Shown here: in pieces, positions 1-7,794 of the stretch
Position numbering within the stretch: the stretch's first letter is position 1
How the letters are laid out: the number at the start of each line of letters is the position of its first letter
NCBI GenBank assembly: GCA_025149285.1
Contig: CP102274.1
Span: forward strand, 6,552,489-6,616,488
DNA: 64,000 nt
From: Hungatella hathewayi
Lineage (GTDB): Bacteria; Bacillota; Clostridia; Lachnospirales; Lachnospiraceae
Direction: 5' to 3'
Made by a program: the position numbers and the translations under genes
Notes under the pieces: model-generated
The model's input: only the letters and a program-made list of their open reading frames with translations
The model's database searches: none
Told to the model about the DNA's origin: nothing

Positions 1-1585
1 CCTCTTTTGCATCGGAAGACTTTTTGCCGGCTCCCACTCCAGACGGAAGCACGCCTTCCGGATACTTCTGTGCAAATGCCGCCTGATAATCCGTATAGCC
101 ACCCTCATACTGGGTCACACGGCCCTCACCCTCGAAGGCAAAGATACGCCGCACCACACGATCCAGAAAATACCGGTCATGGGAGACAGTAATTACGATC
201 CCCTGAAAACTGTCTAAATAATCCTCCAGAATCGTCAGCGTCTGAATGTCCAGATCATTTGTCGGTTCGTCTAACAGCAGGATATTGGGCGCTTCCATCA
301 GGATGCGAAGCAGATATAACCGCCTTTTTTCCCCTCCGGAAAGCTTATCAATCACGGTATACTGCATACTGGATGGGAACAGAAAACGTTCCAGCATCTG
401 AGAGGCGCTGATGCTGCCATCCTTCGTCTTCACATACTCTGCGGCCCCGCGAATATAGTCGATCACCTTGACGCTTCCGTCCATAGCTTCATTTTCCTGG
501 GAAAAATATCCCATCTTAACGGTCTGGCCGACGGTCACTATGCCTCCATCCGGCTCAAGCCATCCGGCGATTATCTTCATCAGCGTCGACTTTCCGCTTC
601 CGTTGGGTCCGATGATGCCAATGCGGTCATTTTTTAAAAAGATATAAGTAAAATCTTTCATCAGGACCTTATCGCCAAATGCCTTGCTGATGCTCTCCAG
701 CTCCACCGTCGTGCGGCCCAGACGGCTGGATACGGAGTCCAGCTCCACATTCTGATCCGCCTCCGGCCCCTTCTGATCACGCAGTGTCTCAAACCTCTCA
801 ATATGGGCCTTCTGCTTGGTTGAGCGGGCCCGGGCGCCGCGCTGCATCCATTCCAGCTCCACCTTTAAGATGGACTGTCTTTTGCGTTCCGTGGCCTGCT
901 CCATATCGAGGCGCTGCGCCTTCTGCTCCAGATATCCTTCGTAATTGGCCTGATAGCTGTATAATTTACCTTTGTCCAGCTCCACGATCCGGTTCGTCAC
1001 ACTGTCCAGAAAATACCGGTCATGGGTTACCATTAAGAGCGCTCCGTTAAACCGTCGCAGATACGTCTCCAGCCAGTCCGCCATGGCGCTGTCTAAATGG
1101 TTGGTCGGCTCATCCAAGACCAGTAAATCAGGAGTGGAAAGGAGGACGCTTACCAGCGCAACCCGCTTTCTCTGTCCGCCCGACAGAGTCTCCACACGAT
1201 CATCGAAATCCGTGAATCCCAGCTTTGTGAGCATGGTTTTCGCCTGACTCTCCAGATCCCACATCGGAAAGTCACCCTCACCTGCGTTCAGCGAAGCGTG
1301 GGCATGTCCCTCATTCTCACGGACGATGCTTTCCAGTATCGTATCGCCCTCATGGAACTTCGGATTCTGTGACAAAAAGCGGATATCCAGATTCCGTCCG
1401 CGCACCACGCTCCCTTCATCCGGCTCCTCCAGTCCTGCCACGATCTTTAACAGAGTCGATTTTCCCGTCCCATTGATACCGATGAGGCCGATCTTTTCCC
1501 CCTCGTTGATGCTGAAGCTGGTATCATCAAAGAGAAGCCGCTCCGTGTATGATTTTGTTAAGTGTTCTATTGTTAATAAATTCAT
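1..1585 (-). CDS. ABC-F family ATPase, Uup-like (partial, C-terminus beyond window)
   Basis: Cytosolic tandem ABC ATPase without membrane segments. About 528 codons are visible, reading leftward from ATG at 1585 and running off the window edge. The first ATPase domain shows a Walker A GINGTGKST near residue 35, LSGGQ and DEPTNHLD. The second shows GPNGSGKST, LSGGEKRR and DEPTNDLD. The charged linker between them is typical of ABC-F proteins. The DEPTNDLD form and overall pattern resemble Uup, a family linked to ribosome or DNA-structure processing; resistance-type ABC-F proteins are less likely but not excluded because the C-terminus is missing. The start is the first ATG fitting the family N-terminus (MNLLTIEHLTKSY); its upstream GGGGAG is rather far away. 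It lies 74 bp downstream of the exonuclease gene, same strand. Confidence 0.88.
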   Translation of the reverse strand, partial: MNLLTIEHLTKSYTERLLFDDTSFSINEGEKIGLIGINGTGKSTLLKIVAGLEEPDEGSVVRGRNLDIRFLSQNPKFHEGDTILESIVRENEGHAHASLNAGEGDFPMWDLESQAKTMLTKLGFTDFDDRVETLSGGQRKRVALVSVLLSTPDLLVLDEPTNHLDSAMADWLETYLRRFNGALLMVTHDRYFLDSVTNRIVELDKGKLYSYQANYEGYLEQKAQRLDMEQATERKRQSILKVELEWMQRGARARSTKQKAHIERFETLRDQKGPEADQNVELDSVSSRLGRTTVELESISKAFGDKVLMKDFTYIFLKNDRIGIIGPNGSGKSTLMKIIAGWLEPDGGIVTVGQTVKMGYFSQENEAMDGSVKVIDYIRGAAEYVKTKDGSISASQMLERFLFPSSMQYTVIDKLSGGEKRRLYLLRILMEAPNILLLDEPTNDLDIQTLTILEDYLDSFQGIVITVSHDRYFLDRVVRRIFAFEGEGRVTQYEGGYTDYQAAFAQKYPEGVLPSGVGAGKKSSDAKE

Positions 1586-1659
1586 CTCAGTCTTTCGTCT
1601 CCCCGTTCCTTAATCGCCGCCTGCGTCTGATCGCCTGAATATGGAAATCAGAAATTCTT

Positions 1660-2415
1660 CTATTCAATCACCAGTTCCACAGGGCAGTGGTCGGAGCCAA
1701 GTACTTCCGTATGGATATCCGCACTGACCAGCCTGTCCTTCAGCGCTTCTGAGACACAGAAATAATCAATTCTCCATCCTGCATTCTTAGATCTTGCGCT
1801 GAACCGGTAGGACCACCAGGAGTATATCTCTTCTCTGTCCGGATAGAACCATCGGAACGTATCGATAAATCCTGCATCGAGAAGATCCGTAAACTTTCCT
1901 CGCTCTTCGTCTGTAAAACCGGCGTTCTTCCGGTTTGTCTTCGGATTTTTCAAATCAATTTCCTTATGGGCCACATTTAAATCGCCGCAGAAAATAACCG
2001 GTTTCTTCTCTTCCAGCCCTTTTAAATACCGGAGAAATGCATCCTCCCATACCATACGGTAAGGCAGACGCGCCAGACCATCCTTAGAATTGGGGGTGTA
2101 GCAGGTAACCACATAGTAATCTGAGAATTCGGCGGTTATTACACGGCCTTCATGATCGTGTTCCTCGATTCCGATTCCATACGCCACAGATAACGGTTCT
2201 TCTTTGGTGAACATGGCAGTGCCGGAATACCCCTTCTTCTCCGCATAGTTCCAGTACTGATGGTAGCCTGACAGCTCCAGTTCAATCTGCCCTTCTGAGA
2301 GCTTACTCTCCTGAATACAGAAAATATCCGCGTCCACTTCTTTAAAATAATCTAAAAAGCCTTTTCCCACGCACGCGCGAAGGCCATTTACATTCCATGA
2401 TATCAGTTTTTTCAT
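1660..2415 (-). CDS. xth: Exodeoxyribonuclease III / AP endonuclease
   Basis: A 251-residue DNA repair enzyme of the exonuclease-endonuclease-phosphatase fold. It cleaves DNA at abasic sites and trims 3' ends in base-excision repair in the cytoplasm. Visible family motifs are the N-terminal ISWNVNGLRA, the metal-binding glutamate in CIQESKLS, the CGDLNVAH segment, NAGFTDEER, and the C-terminal GSDHCPVEL with the catalytic Asp-His. Length matches XthA/ExoA. An in-frame extension to 2502 exists but has no family similarity. The ATG at 2415 is preceded by AAGGAGAG and begins with the conserved MKKLISWN, so it was chosen. Probably followed by, and possibly cotranscribed with, the ABC-F gene. Confidence 0.95.
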   Translation of the reverse strand: MKKLISWNVNGLRACVGKGFLDYFKEVDADIFCIQESKLSEGQIELELSGYHQYWNYAEKKGYSGTAMFTKEEPLSVAYGIGIEEHDHEGRVITAEFSDYYVVTCYTPNSKDGLARLPYRMVWEDAFLRYLKGLEEKKPVIFCGDLNVAHKEIDLKNPKTNRKNAGFTDEERGKFTDLLDAGFIDTFRWFYPDREEIYSWWSYRFSARSKNAGWRIDYFCVSEALKDRLVSADIHTEVLGSDHCPVELVIE

Positions 2416-2592
2416 TTCACAGTCTCTCCTTAGACAATAGATAATGTTAGTATAGCATTTTCCATGACAATAGAAAAGATGAATCTTGGTGGAAATTTTC
2501 ATGCCCTCAAATGAAAATTTTTCAGGTATGACGGTTCTGGTTCCTGTTTACAGACCGCAGCAATGAAGGAATCCCTGAGAATTATTCTCAAG

Positions 2593-2621
2593 TTGATTCC
2601 TCACTGACAGGGTGGTATACT
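2593..2621 (+). promoter_or_regulatory. Sigma-A promoter for the 2656 lipoprotein gene
   Basis: TTGATT at 2593-2598, a 17-bp spacer, then TATACT at 2616-2621. It sits 35 bp before the start codon. Confidence 0.6.
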
Positions 2622-2655
2622 GCCACTGAATACGTGGAAAGGAGGACGAATCTAT

Positions 2656-3234
2656 ATGAAGCATTTAAACAGCCTGGCAGCGCTGGCGCTGTCAGTATCC
2701 ATGGGTATTTCCGGCTGTGCGCTGGCGCCGGCATCCTCTGCTTCTTCTGAGACAGTCTCTTCTACATATGAAAAAAATACGGAAAACACAGAAATCGACA
2801 CAATCGAGGAAACCGCCGAAACCGTTCCTCCGGATTCTCAGGAGCATGCCCCCGAAACACCGGAAGAAAGCACGTCAGAAACAGAAACGGAAGCAGAAGC
2901 AAAAACAGAAAGAGAAAGAGCCGCCGCATTTGCGCAGAAAATAAAAAAAGCCGTCGCGGCGGCCGATATGGAGGAACTGGCAGATCTCTGCGGCTATCCA
3001 GTCTGCATTACTCTGGAATACGGAGACAGCCGGGAGCTTGAGACGCGGGAGGATTTTACTGCACTCGGGGCAGATACTCTGTTTACACAGAAAGTAAAAG
3101 ACACCATCGCCGCAGTGCAGGAATCGGAGCTTGAATTCTGCGGCGCTGGTGTAATGATGGGCGAAAATGGCACAATTGTCTTTCATGACGTAAATGGAAC
3201 TATGATGATAACAGGAATTAATTTATCTGACTGA
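2656..3234 (+). CDS. Hypothetical lipoprotein with Glu/Thr-rich linker
   Basis: A 192-residue predicted lipoprotein. The N-terminus has a Lys-containing start, a hydrophobic stretch and a lipobox ending ISGC near residue 20, so it should be anchored outside the membrane. Residues about 25-85 are a low-complexity acidic linker rich in Glu, Thr and Ser. The last 100 residues form a compact region with no family I recognise (EEAAAFAQKI-like helix, then GDSRELETREDF). GGAAAGGAGG lies just before the ATG. It stands alone between a divergent exonuclease gene and a convergent AraC gene. Function unknown. Confidence 0.8.
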   Translation: MKHLNSLAALALSVSMGISGCALAPASSASSETVSSTYEKNTENTEIDTIEETAETVPPDSQEHAPETPEESTSETETEAEAKTERERAAAFAQKIKKAVAAADMEELADLCGYPVCITLEYGDSRELETREDFTALGADTLFTQKVKDTIAAVQESELEFCGAGVMMGENGTIVFHDVNGTMMITGINLSD

Positions 3235-3341
3235 TCCGATTAAAAGTATCTGTCTGTCAAAAAACATGGGGAGTCCGGCTCACCGGGCTTCCCAGCCCGG
3301 AACGTGTCTGAAAACATTTCTATGAAATCAAAAACGGGGGT

Positions 3342-4265
3342 TCACATAACCGGCACCCATAGCTGAATCTCACTTTCCCCATGTTCGTCCAACTGTTCCC
3401 CATATCGGGCAAAATCATACCGTCTGTCCTCGTCAAACCGACAGGTAGAATCCGGAAACCATTCCCCATAAATATACTCCACCACAGGCTGAAGGCTGTC
3501 CTCATTTCTTCCGCGGAAGGAAAACACGACACAGCGGCCGGCCGGCAGTGTAAATTTCTGCATTCCCTTCGGAGCCGTGTATTCCTGCATAACCTCCGCG
3601 CCCGCAATATACCGAAAAACCTGATCCAGTCCCTTACAGGGGTAATAGGAGTAGTCATTGATCCCGATCAGGAATTCCTTATTCGTACACCCGGAAATTC
3701 TGTCCTTTTTTGCATGAAACCGTCTCCAGCATCTTCCGATTCCTGCAAATCCGCCCTTTGTGGAACTACAGTAACCGACGACAGACAGTTCCTTCGCTTC
3801 CCTCATGGTTACAGTAATTATCCTGTCTCCCCGCAGCTTTTCCCGGCGGAAAACATCGTATTTCAGCTGAAGAGGGAAAAAATCCCCTTTTTTCCGGTAG
3901 CGGGAGGGGCTGTGCTGAAAGTACTTCTGAAACGCTCTGGAAAATGATCGCTGTGTCTCGTATCCGGACGCCAGCGCGATCTCCAGAACCGGGCGGTCTG
4001 TCCATACCAGCAGCCGGGCTGCCTCAGTCAGCCTGCGCCTCGTAAGATAGGTGTGCAGGGGAAAGCCGGCCACAGATGCAAACATCCGGTGCAGATGGTA
4101 TCTGGAATAATGAAAGATGGAGGCTATACTCTCTAAATCCATCTTCTCTTCCATCAGATGCTCTTCTATATAATCTATTACTGCCGCTATTTCTTCTATA
4201 TTATTTCTTTTATGATTAGCGGCGCCTGCCTCCTGCTGATCCACCGCCTCCGGCTGATTTCCCAT
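3342..4265 (-). CDS. AraC-family regulator with GyrI-like effector-binding domain
   Basis: A 307-residue transcription factor. Residues about 22-122 form an N-terminal double helix-turn-helix of the AraC/XylS type (YHLHRMF, RRRLTEAARLL, ALASGYETQRSFSRAFQKYF). Residues about 150-307 match the AraE/GyrI-like effector-binding fold that usually senses small hydrophobic or cationic ligands (MREAKELSVVGY, GINDYSYYP, VVEYIYGEWFP). This is the Rob/BltR-like arrangement with the DNA-binding domain first. GGAGGG precedes ATG 4265. It is a single gene and does not adjoin an obvious target; the cobalt transporter upstream ends in a terminator. Confidence 0.9.
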   Translation of the reverse strand: MGNQPEAVDQQEAGAANHKRNNIEEIAAVIDYIEEHLMEEKMDLESIASIFHYSRYHLHRMFASVAGFPLHTYLTRRRLTEAARLLVWTDRPVLEIALASGYETQRSFSRAFQKYFQHSPSRYRKKGDFFPLQLKYDVFRREKLRGDRIITVTMREAKELSVVGYCSSTKGGFAGIGRCWRRFHAKKDRISGCTNKEFLIGINDYSYYPCKGLDQVFRYIAGAEVMQEYTAPKGMQKFTLPAGRCVVFSFRGRNEDSLQPVVEYIYGEWFPDSTCRFDEDRRYDFARYGEQLDEHGESEIQLWVPVM

Positions 4266-4346
4266 ACGCTTTCCCTCCGGTTTTTTTCTTTATTATACCA
4301 GAAAATACAACCGGTTTTATCACATTTCTTGCTTCCTGCCGCCACA

Positions 4347-4388
4347 GAAAAAAAGCCGGGATACTACATCTAAGGCAGTTTCCCGGCT
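4347..4388 (-). terminator. Rho-independent terminator after cbiN
   Basis: On the minus strand AGCCGGGA pairs with TCCCGGCT around a 26-nt loop and is followed by a run of seven T. It lies 16 bp past the cbiN stop. Confidence 0.8.
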
Positions 4389-4403
4389 CTGATAACTGTA
4401 TAT

Positions 4404-4727
4404 TTAACTGTTTTCTGCTTTCGTCATCCATTTCTTCCGTTCTACGAAACGTCCCATTACGAAAGCCATGATGCCGACGCCGATTCCAGTCTGAACGCAG
4501 AACAGCAGGCTTTCCACCTCCCCTGGGAGCTCACCCTGAATCAGGGTTTCCATAACCGGAGTAAACCACGGCTCATACTCTTCTCCGCGGATCTCCGCCA
4601 CCATCTGGCTTCCCGCATCATCGGATCCCCCAAATTCTGCACCTTTCAGCGCAAACAGGGGAACGATTGCGATCAGACAGGCAATGACCAGTAAAACGGT
4701 TACAATTATTTTCTTATTCTTATCCAT
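4404..4727 (-). CDS. cbiN: Cobalt ECF transporter accessory subunit CbiN
   Basis: A 107-residue membrane protein with two hydrophobic segments, at about residues 6-26 and 78-98, flanking an extracytoplasmic loop. That is the CbiN topology. It works with CbiM to load Co(2+) for B12 synthesis. The loop carries the family-like GAEFGGSDDAG and the C-terminus ends GRFVERKKWMTK. The ATG at 4727 was chosen because AGGAGG lies 8 bp upstream; an in-frame extension to 4802 only crosses the intercistronic repeat. It is the second gene of the riboswitch-controlled cbiMN unit. Confidence 0.92.
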   Translation of the reverse strand: MDKNKKIIVTVLLVIACLIAIVPLFALKGAEFGGSDDAGSQMVAEIRGEEYEPWFTPVMETLIQGELPGEVESLLFCVQTGIGVGIMAFVMGRFVERKKWMTKAENS

Positions 4728-4826
4728 CTTATTTTGCCTCCTCGTTACGAGCACTTGGCGGACGTCCTTTGGCCGCTTACGTGCGATACATGTCATCTCC
4801 ACTTAGTGAGGTTTTTCACGAACTTA
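4728..4826 (-). repeat. Intercistronic repeat element, copy A
   Basis: The spacer between cbiM and cbiN. Reading the minus strand, it contains CACTAAGTTCG at the cbiM stop, GGAGATGACATG, TATCGCACGTAAG, a GCGG/CCGC stem-loop, then GTGCTCGTAACGAGGAGG, which provides the cbiN ribosome site. Blocks of the same order and spacing recur at 29509-29625 and 41054-41160, and the 3' end recurs at 24924-24967. Confidence 0.7.
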
Positions 4827-5573
4827 GTGGTGTGGCTTTGCAAATCCAATACTGGTTAGCTCCGGCCCGGCATAGGATTCCAGTGCAATGATGATAACCG
4901 TGGTGAGTATTCCTTCAATCAGGGCCAGCGGCAGCTGTGTCGGCGCAAACACGCCCAAAAACTTCACCGCCGATAAAGCCACACCGCCCGGCTCCGCAGG
5001 ATAGGCTAACGCCAGCTGAAAACTGGTTACGCAGTATGTAAAGAGATCGCCAAGGGCAGCCGCAAGAAATACGGATACATAACGGTTTACCTTTAGCTTT
5101 CCGCATAATTTATAGATACCAAAGGCCACGAACGGCCCCGCAATCGCCATGGAGAAGGTATTGGCCCCCAGTGTCGTCAGTCCCCCGTGTGCCAGCAGCA
5201 CCGCCTGGAAAATCAGTACGATAATTCCGAGAATGCTCACGGAGGCCGGTCCGAACAGGATCGCTCCCAGACCGGTTCCTGTCATATGGGAACAGCTTCC
5301 CGTAACAGACGGAATCTTCAGGGATGAGATCACAAAAATAAACGCCCCGGCCATGGCAAGCACGGTAATGTTCTTTCTGTTTTGCCCCAGTGTGCGGCGG
5401 ATAGAGAAAAATCCTGCTGCCAGAAACGGCACGCAGACAGCCCCCCATGCCAGACAGTAGCCAAAGGGCAGATACCCCTCCATAATGTGCATCGCATACG
5501 AGACCGGCATCACGCCGAACACAAATGCAAGTGCGACTGCAAGTGTCATGATTCTTCTTTCTTTCTTCGTCAT
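4824..5573 (-). CDS. cbiM: Cobalt ECF transporter substrate-binding membrane subunit CbiM
   Basis: A 249-residue integral membrane S-component that captures Co(2+). Residues 1-27 look like a cleavable signal peptide ending SYA. Cleavage would expose Met-His-Ile-Met-Glu-Gly; the N-terminal Met-His is the known metal-binding end in CbiM/NikM proteins. The rest contains about six hydrophobic helices, with the family motifs HMTGTGLGAILFGP and GGLTTLGANTFSM. The in-frame extension to 5750 runs into the riboswitch leader and is not coding; ATG 5573 has AAGGGAG upstream. It is regulated by the riboswitch and terminator just upstream. Confidence 0.95.
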   Translation of the reverse strand: MTKKERRIMTLAVALAFVFGVMPVSYAMHIMEGYLPFGYCLAWGAVCVPFLAAGFFSIRRTLGQNRKNITVLAMAGAFIFVISSLKIPSVTGSCSHMTGTGLGAILFGPASVSILGIIVLIFQAVLLAHGGLTTLGANTFSMAIAGPFVAFGIYKLCGKLKVNRYVSVFLAAALGDLFTYCVTSFQLALAYPAEPGGVALSAVKFLGVFAPTQLPLALIEGILTTVIIIALESYAGPELTSIGFAKPHH

Positions 5574-5705
5574 TTCTATTCTCCCTTCAAAAAAAATAAG
5601 CACCTTATCCGATGATTCCCACTCATCAGACCGGTACTTTAACGACAGCCCCTCCACTTCGCTTCTATCTCCTGTTTTCACGGAAATATCCGGATTTCCG
5701 GACGC

Positions 5706-5725
5706 AAAAGGGGGCATCGGCCCCC
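5706..5725 (-). terminator. Riboswitch expression-platform terminator before cbiM
   Basis: On the minus strand GGGGGC and GCCCCC pair around CGAT and are followed by TTTT. It sits between the cobalamin aptamer and cbiM, as expected for a B12-dependent transcription terminator. Confidence 0.75.
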
Positions 5726-5757
5726 GGTCATCGCTCGTAACCGGACGCATCGTATCG

Positions 5758-5922
5758 CAACAGGCAGGTCTTCTGACTCAAGGTTCAACACAGCAGCTCA
5801 TCTTCCCGGTTACCCAGTGATCTATTGAGCCCTGCTCCTCTTTTACAGCGGCGGGACCGTAAGGGACTTTCACCCTTTTCCCTATTATCCTGCGGAGAAT
5901 TTCACAGGCACCTCTTGCGTAA
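5758..5922 (-). promoter_or_regulatory. Cobalamin (B12) riboswitch controlling cbiMN
   Basis: The minus strand shows the conserved blocks of the cobalamin aptamer in order: AGAGGTGCCTGTGAA, GGGAA, GGTGAAAGTCCC, CGGTCCCGCCGCTGT, CACTGGGTAACCGGGAAG, and the B12 box GTCAGAAGACCTGCC at 5763-5777. It is followed by a G/C hairpin with a T run and then by cbiM. By family knowledge, adenosyl- or methylcobalamin binding lowers expression of the cobalt uptake genes. Confidence 0.96.
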
Positions 5923-5931
5923 TTCTATTGT

Positions 5932-5961
5932 ATTGTACACTTAACTAACTCCGGCTGTCAA
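5932..5961 (-). promoter_or_regulatory. Promoter of the cbiMN riboswitch transcript
   Basis: On the minus strand TTGACA (5956-5961), an 18-bp spacer, then TACAAT (5932-5937), ending just before the riboswitch. This shows cbiMN can be transcribed independently of cbiQO. Confidence 0.75.
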
Positions 5962-5973
5962 ATACATTTGACA
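5956..5973. promoter_or_regulatory. Perfect palindrome overlapping the cbiMN -35 box
   Basis: TGTCAAAT, AC, ATTTGACA: an 8+2+8 perfect inverted repeat whose right-hand arm on the minus strand supplies the -35 hexamer. It looks like a dimeric repressor operator; the protein that binds it is unknown. Confidence 0.5.
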
Positions 5974-5989
5974 TTGTCCATTCCTGTTC

Positions 5990-6826
5990 TTACCGGCACA
6001 GCAGTTGTTCCAGTTCCTCCGTATCCTTCACATATGTACCATCCGGCACAATCCCGTGGGCCGCCAGCCGGCTGCACACGTCCATCAGGACCGGTTTTCT
6101 TAGATTTGCCTGCACTATCACGCTTTCATCCTGGAAAATGCGGCACGGCGCGTCATCCGCAATCAGGCGCCCTCCGGAAAATACCAGCGCCCTGTCCGCC
6201 CATCTCCAGGTAAAATCCACATCATGGGTGGAAATTAAAAGAGTTTTCCCCATATTCCACAGCTTATCCAGAACCGCCTCAAAAATCGCCGCATTCAGCG
6301 GGTCCAGCGACGCCGTCGGCTCATCAAACAGAAAGAGCTCCGACTCCATCGCAACAATATCGGCAATACAGACCCGTTTCTTTTCACCGCCGCTCAGGTA
6401 ATGGGGCGGCCGGTCTTTCATTTCCGTTAAATTCATGCATTCAAGGGCTTCATCCACGCGCCGTTTCACTTCCATGACCGGAAGCTTTAAGTTCATGGGG
6501 CCAAAGGATACCTCCGCCGCCACGGTTGACGCAATAATCTGGTTATCCGCCTCCTGAAACACGATTCCAACGTGTTTTCGCAGTTCCTTCCGGTTCTTTT
6601 TCGTAATTTCAGTCCCCCGGTATAAGATTCTTCCGGAATCCGGCGTCAGCACCCCGTTCAGGTTCAGAAAACACGTGGATTTTCCTGCTCCGTTGGATCC
6701 CAGCACCGCGATCCGTTCCCGCTGTCTGACTGATACATTCACATCCTGAAGCGCAATTTTCTTCCCGTCATAGGAATAACAGAGATGCTCTGTCTCCAGA
6801 ATCACATCTCCTCCGTTCACCTCCAC
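5990..6826 (-). CDS. cbiO: Cobalt ECF transporter ATPase CbiO
   Basis: A 278-residue cytosolic ABC ATPase energising cobalt uptake. Walker A is GSNGAGKST at residues 43-51, the Q-loop is FQEADNQI, the signature LSGGEKKRV, Walker B LFLFDEPTASLDP, and the switch His lies in ISTHDVDF. The C-terminal 60 residues fit the EcfA family. The start is uncertain: a GTG at 6826 has AAAGGCGGTGA at ideal spacing, while upstream ATGs at 6883 and 6928 lack a good ribosome site and 6928 would overlap cbiQ. GTG was chosen. It follows cbiQ on the same transcript. Confidence 0.93.
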   Translation of the reverse strand: MEVNGGDVILETEHLCYSYDGKKIALQDVNVSVRQRERIAVLGSNGAGKSTCFLNLNGVLTPDSGRILYRGTEITKKNRKELRKHVGIVFQEADNQIIASTVAAEVSFGPMNLKLPVMEVKRRVDEALECMNLTEMKDRPPHYLSGGEKKRVCIADIVAMESELFLFDEPTASLDPLNAAIFEAVLDKLWNMGKTLLISTHDVDFTWRWADRALVFSGGRLIADDAPCRIFQDESVIVQANLRKPVLMDVCSRLAAHGIVPDGTYVKDTEELEQLLCR

Positions 6827-6912
6827 ATACTCACCGCCTTTCCTCTCATTTTCCCTGTACTCCTGCCGGAACACGCAGTTCATGGCCACAGGACGGTTCC
6901 CCGCCGCAGCCG

Positions 6913-7713
6913 TCAGAACACCAGCCATACTGCCGCAGTCATCAGCAGATATCCCACCGCCGCCGCTGCCTGGCCGGCCTTAATCCGTTTCTCCTCCTCC
7001 AGGAAACAGAGATCTCCGTCGTAACACCGGGATAATAGAGAGTCATAATACGTGTCCGCCTTTTTTAACGATATCACCAGCAGATTACCGGCGGTACTTC
7101 CAAAGGTGCGGCAGGATGTCCTGAAATCACAGGTCCCGAGCCGGGAGCCCGCAGCCTGTTTCATCTGGCTGTAAGTATCGCTCAGCACGAAAATGAAGCG
7201 GTAAATCAGGTACATCAGTTCCACGATCATTTTCGGCACGTGAATCCGCTTCATGACTCCGATCATCTCGCTGGCCGGTGTGGCAAGCGTCATCATGTAC
7301 ATGGCACTCACAGCCCCCAGCGCTCTGGTAAACAGCCCCACCGCCTGGATAAGCCCGTTCTTGGTCACATAGAGTGAAAACCACGGAGCACTAATATACC
7401 AGTCTCCATAGGGCATTCGCGATATTCCCACCGCAATCGCCACGGTTCCCATAAAAAGGAAAGCGAGCGGAATGGTCAGCAGTTTTAGATACCGTACCGG
7501 CGCCAGACCTCCTGCAATCACCGTTATGCAGGCCATGGTAAGAATTACAAATACCGACACCGCCAGTTTGTCCGCCGCGATGCACAGGCAGAGCGCCGCC
7601 ATGCCCACCGCCATCTTGAGCCCCGCATTCCAGCTTCGAAGCCTTGATTCACAGGCATAGAAATCAATGGAATACGCCGCATCGTGTTTATGACCTCTGT
7701 GTATTGTGTTCAC
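6913..7713 (-). CDS. cbiQ: Cobalt ECF transporter permease CbiQ
   Basis: An EcfT-type membrane coupling protein of about 263-274 residues with roughly five hydrophobic helices (MAVGMAALCLCIAADKL, PLAFLFMGTVAIAVGI, VELMYLIYRFIFVL). The coupling-helix segment near the C-terminus (AAGSRLGTC, LLSRCYDGD) contacts CbiO. The start is unclear because there is no suitable ATG. A perfect AAAGGAGGTGA lies 8 bp before an ATA at 7704; GTG 7713 overlaps that site; and GTG 7737 would leave almost no leader from the promoter at 7753. It heads the cbiQO unit. Confidence 0.9.
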   Translation of the reverse strand: MNTIHRGHKHDAAYSIDFYACESRLRSWNAGLKMAVGMAALCLCIAADKLAVSVFVILTMACITVIAGGLAPVRYLKLLTIPLAFLFMGTVAIAVGISRMPYGDWYISAPWFSLYVTKNGLIQAVGLFTRALGAVSAMYMMTLATPASEMIGVMKRIHVPKMIVELMYLIYRFIFVLSDTYSQMKQAAGSRLGTCDFRTSCRTFGSTAGNLLVISLKKADTYYDSLLSRCYDGDLCFLEEEKRIKAGQAAAAVGYLLMTAAVWLVF

Positions 7714-7752
7714 CTCCTTTAATTTATTTACCGGCACTGGCCGATATGACTT

Positions 7753-7781
7753 ATTATATAACGGGAGGCGGTGTATGGCAA
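7753..7781 (-). promoter_or_regulatory. Promoter of cbiQO
   Basis: On the minus strand TTGCCA (7776-7781), a 17-bp spacer, then TATAAT (7753-7758). It lies between the MATE stop and cbiQ and has no riboswitch after it. Confidence 0.7.
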
Positions 7782-7794
7782 TTGAAATGAAAGA

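Noticed and set aside
2416..2502. N-terminal extension of exonuclease III
   Set aside because: No family similarity; ATG 2415 has AAGGAGAG and the conserved start MKKLISWN.
3268..3293. Imperfect hairpin after the 2656 lipoprotein gene
   Set aside because: The stem has wobble pairs and no T tract follows, so a terminator is not supported.
5574..5750. N-terminal extension of cbiM
   Set aside because: It reads through the riboswitch and its terminator; ATG 5573 has a proper ribosome site and the family N-terminus.
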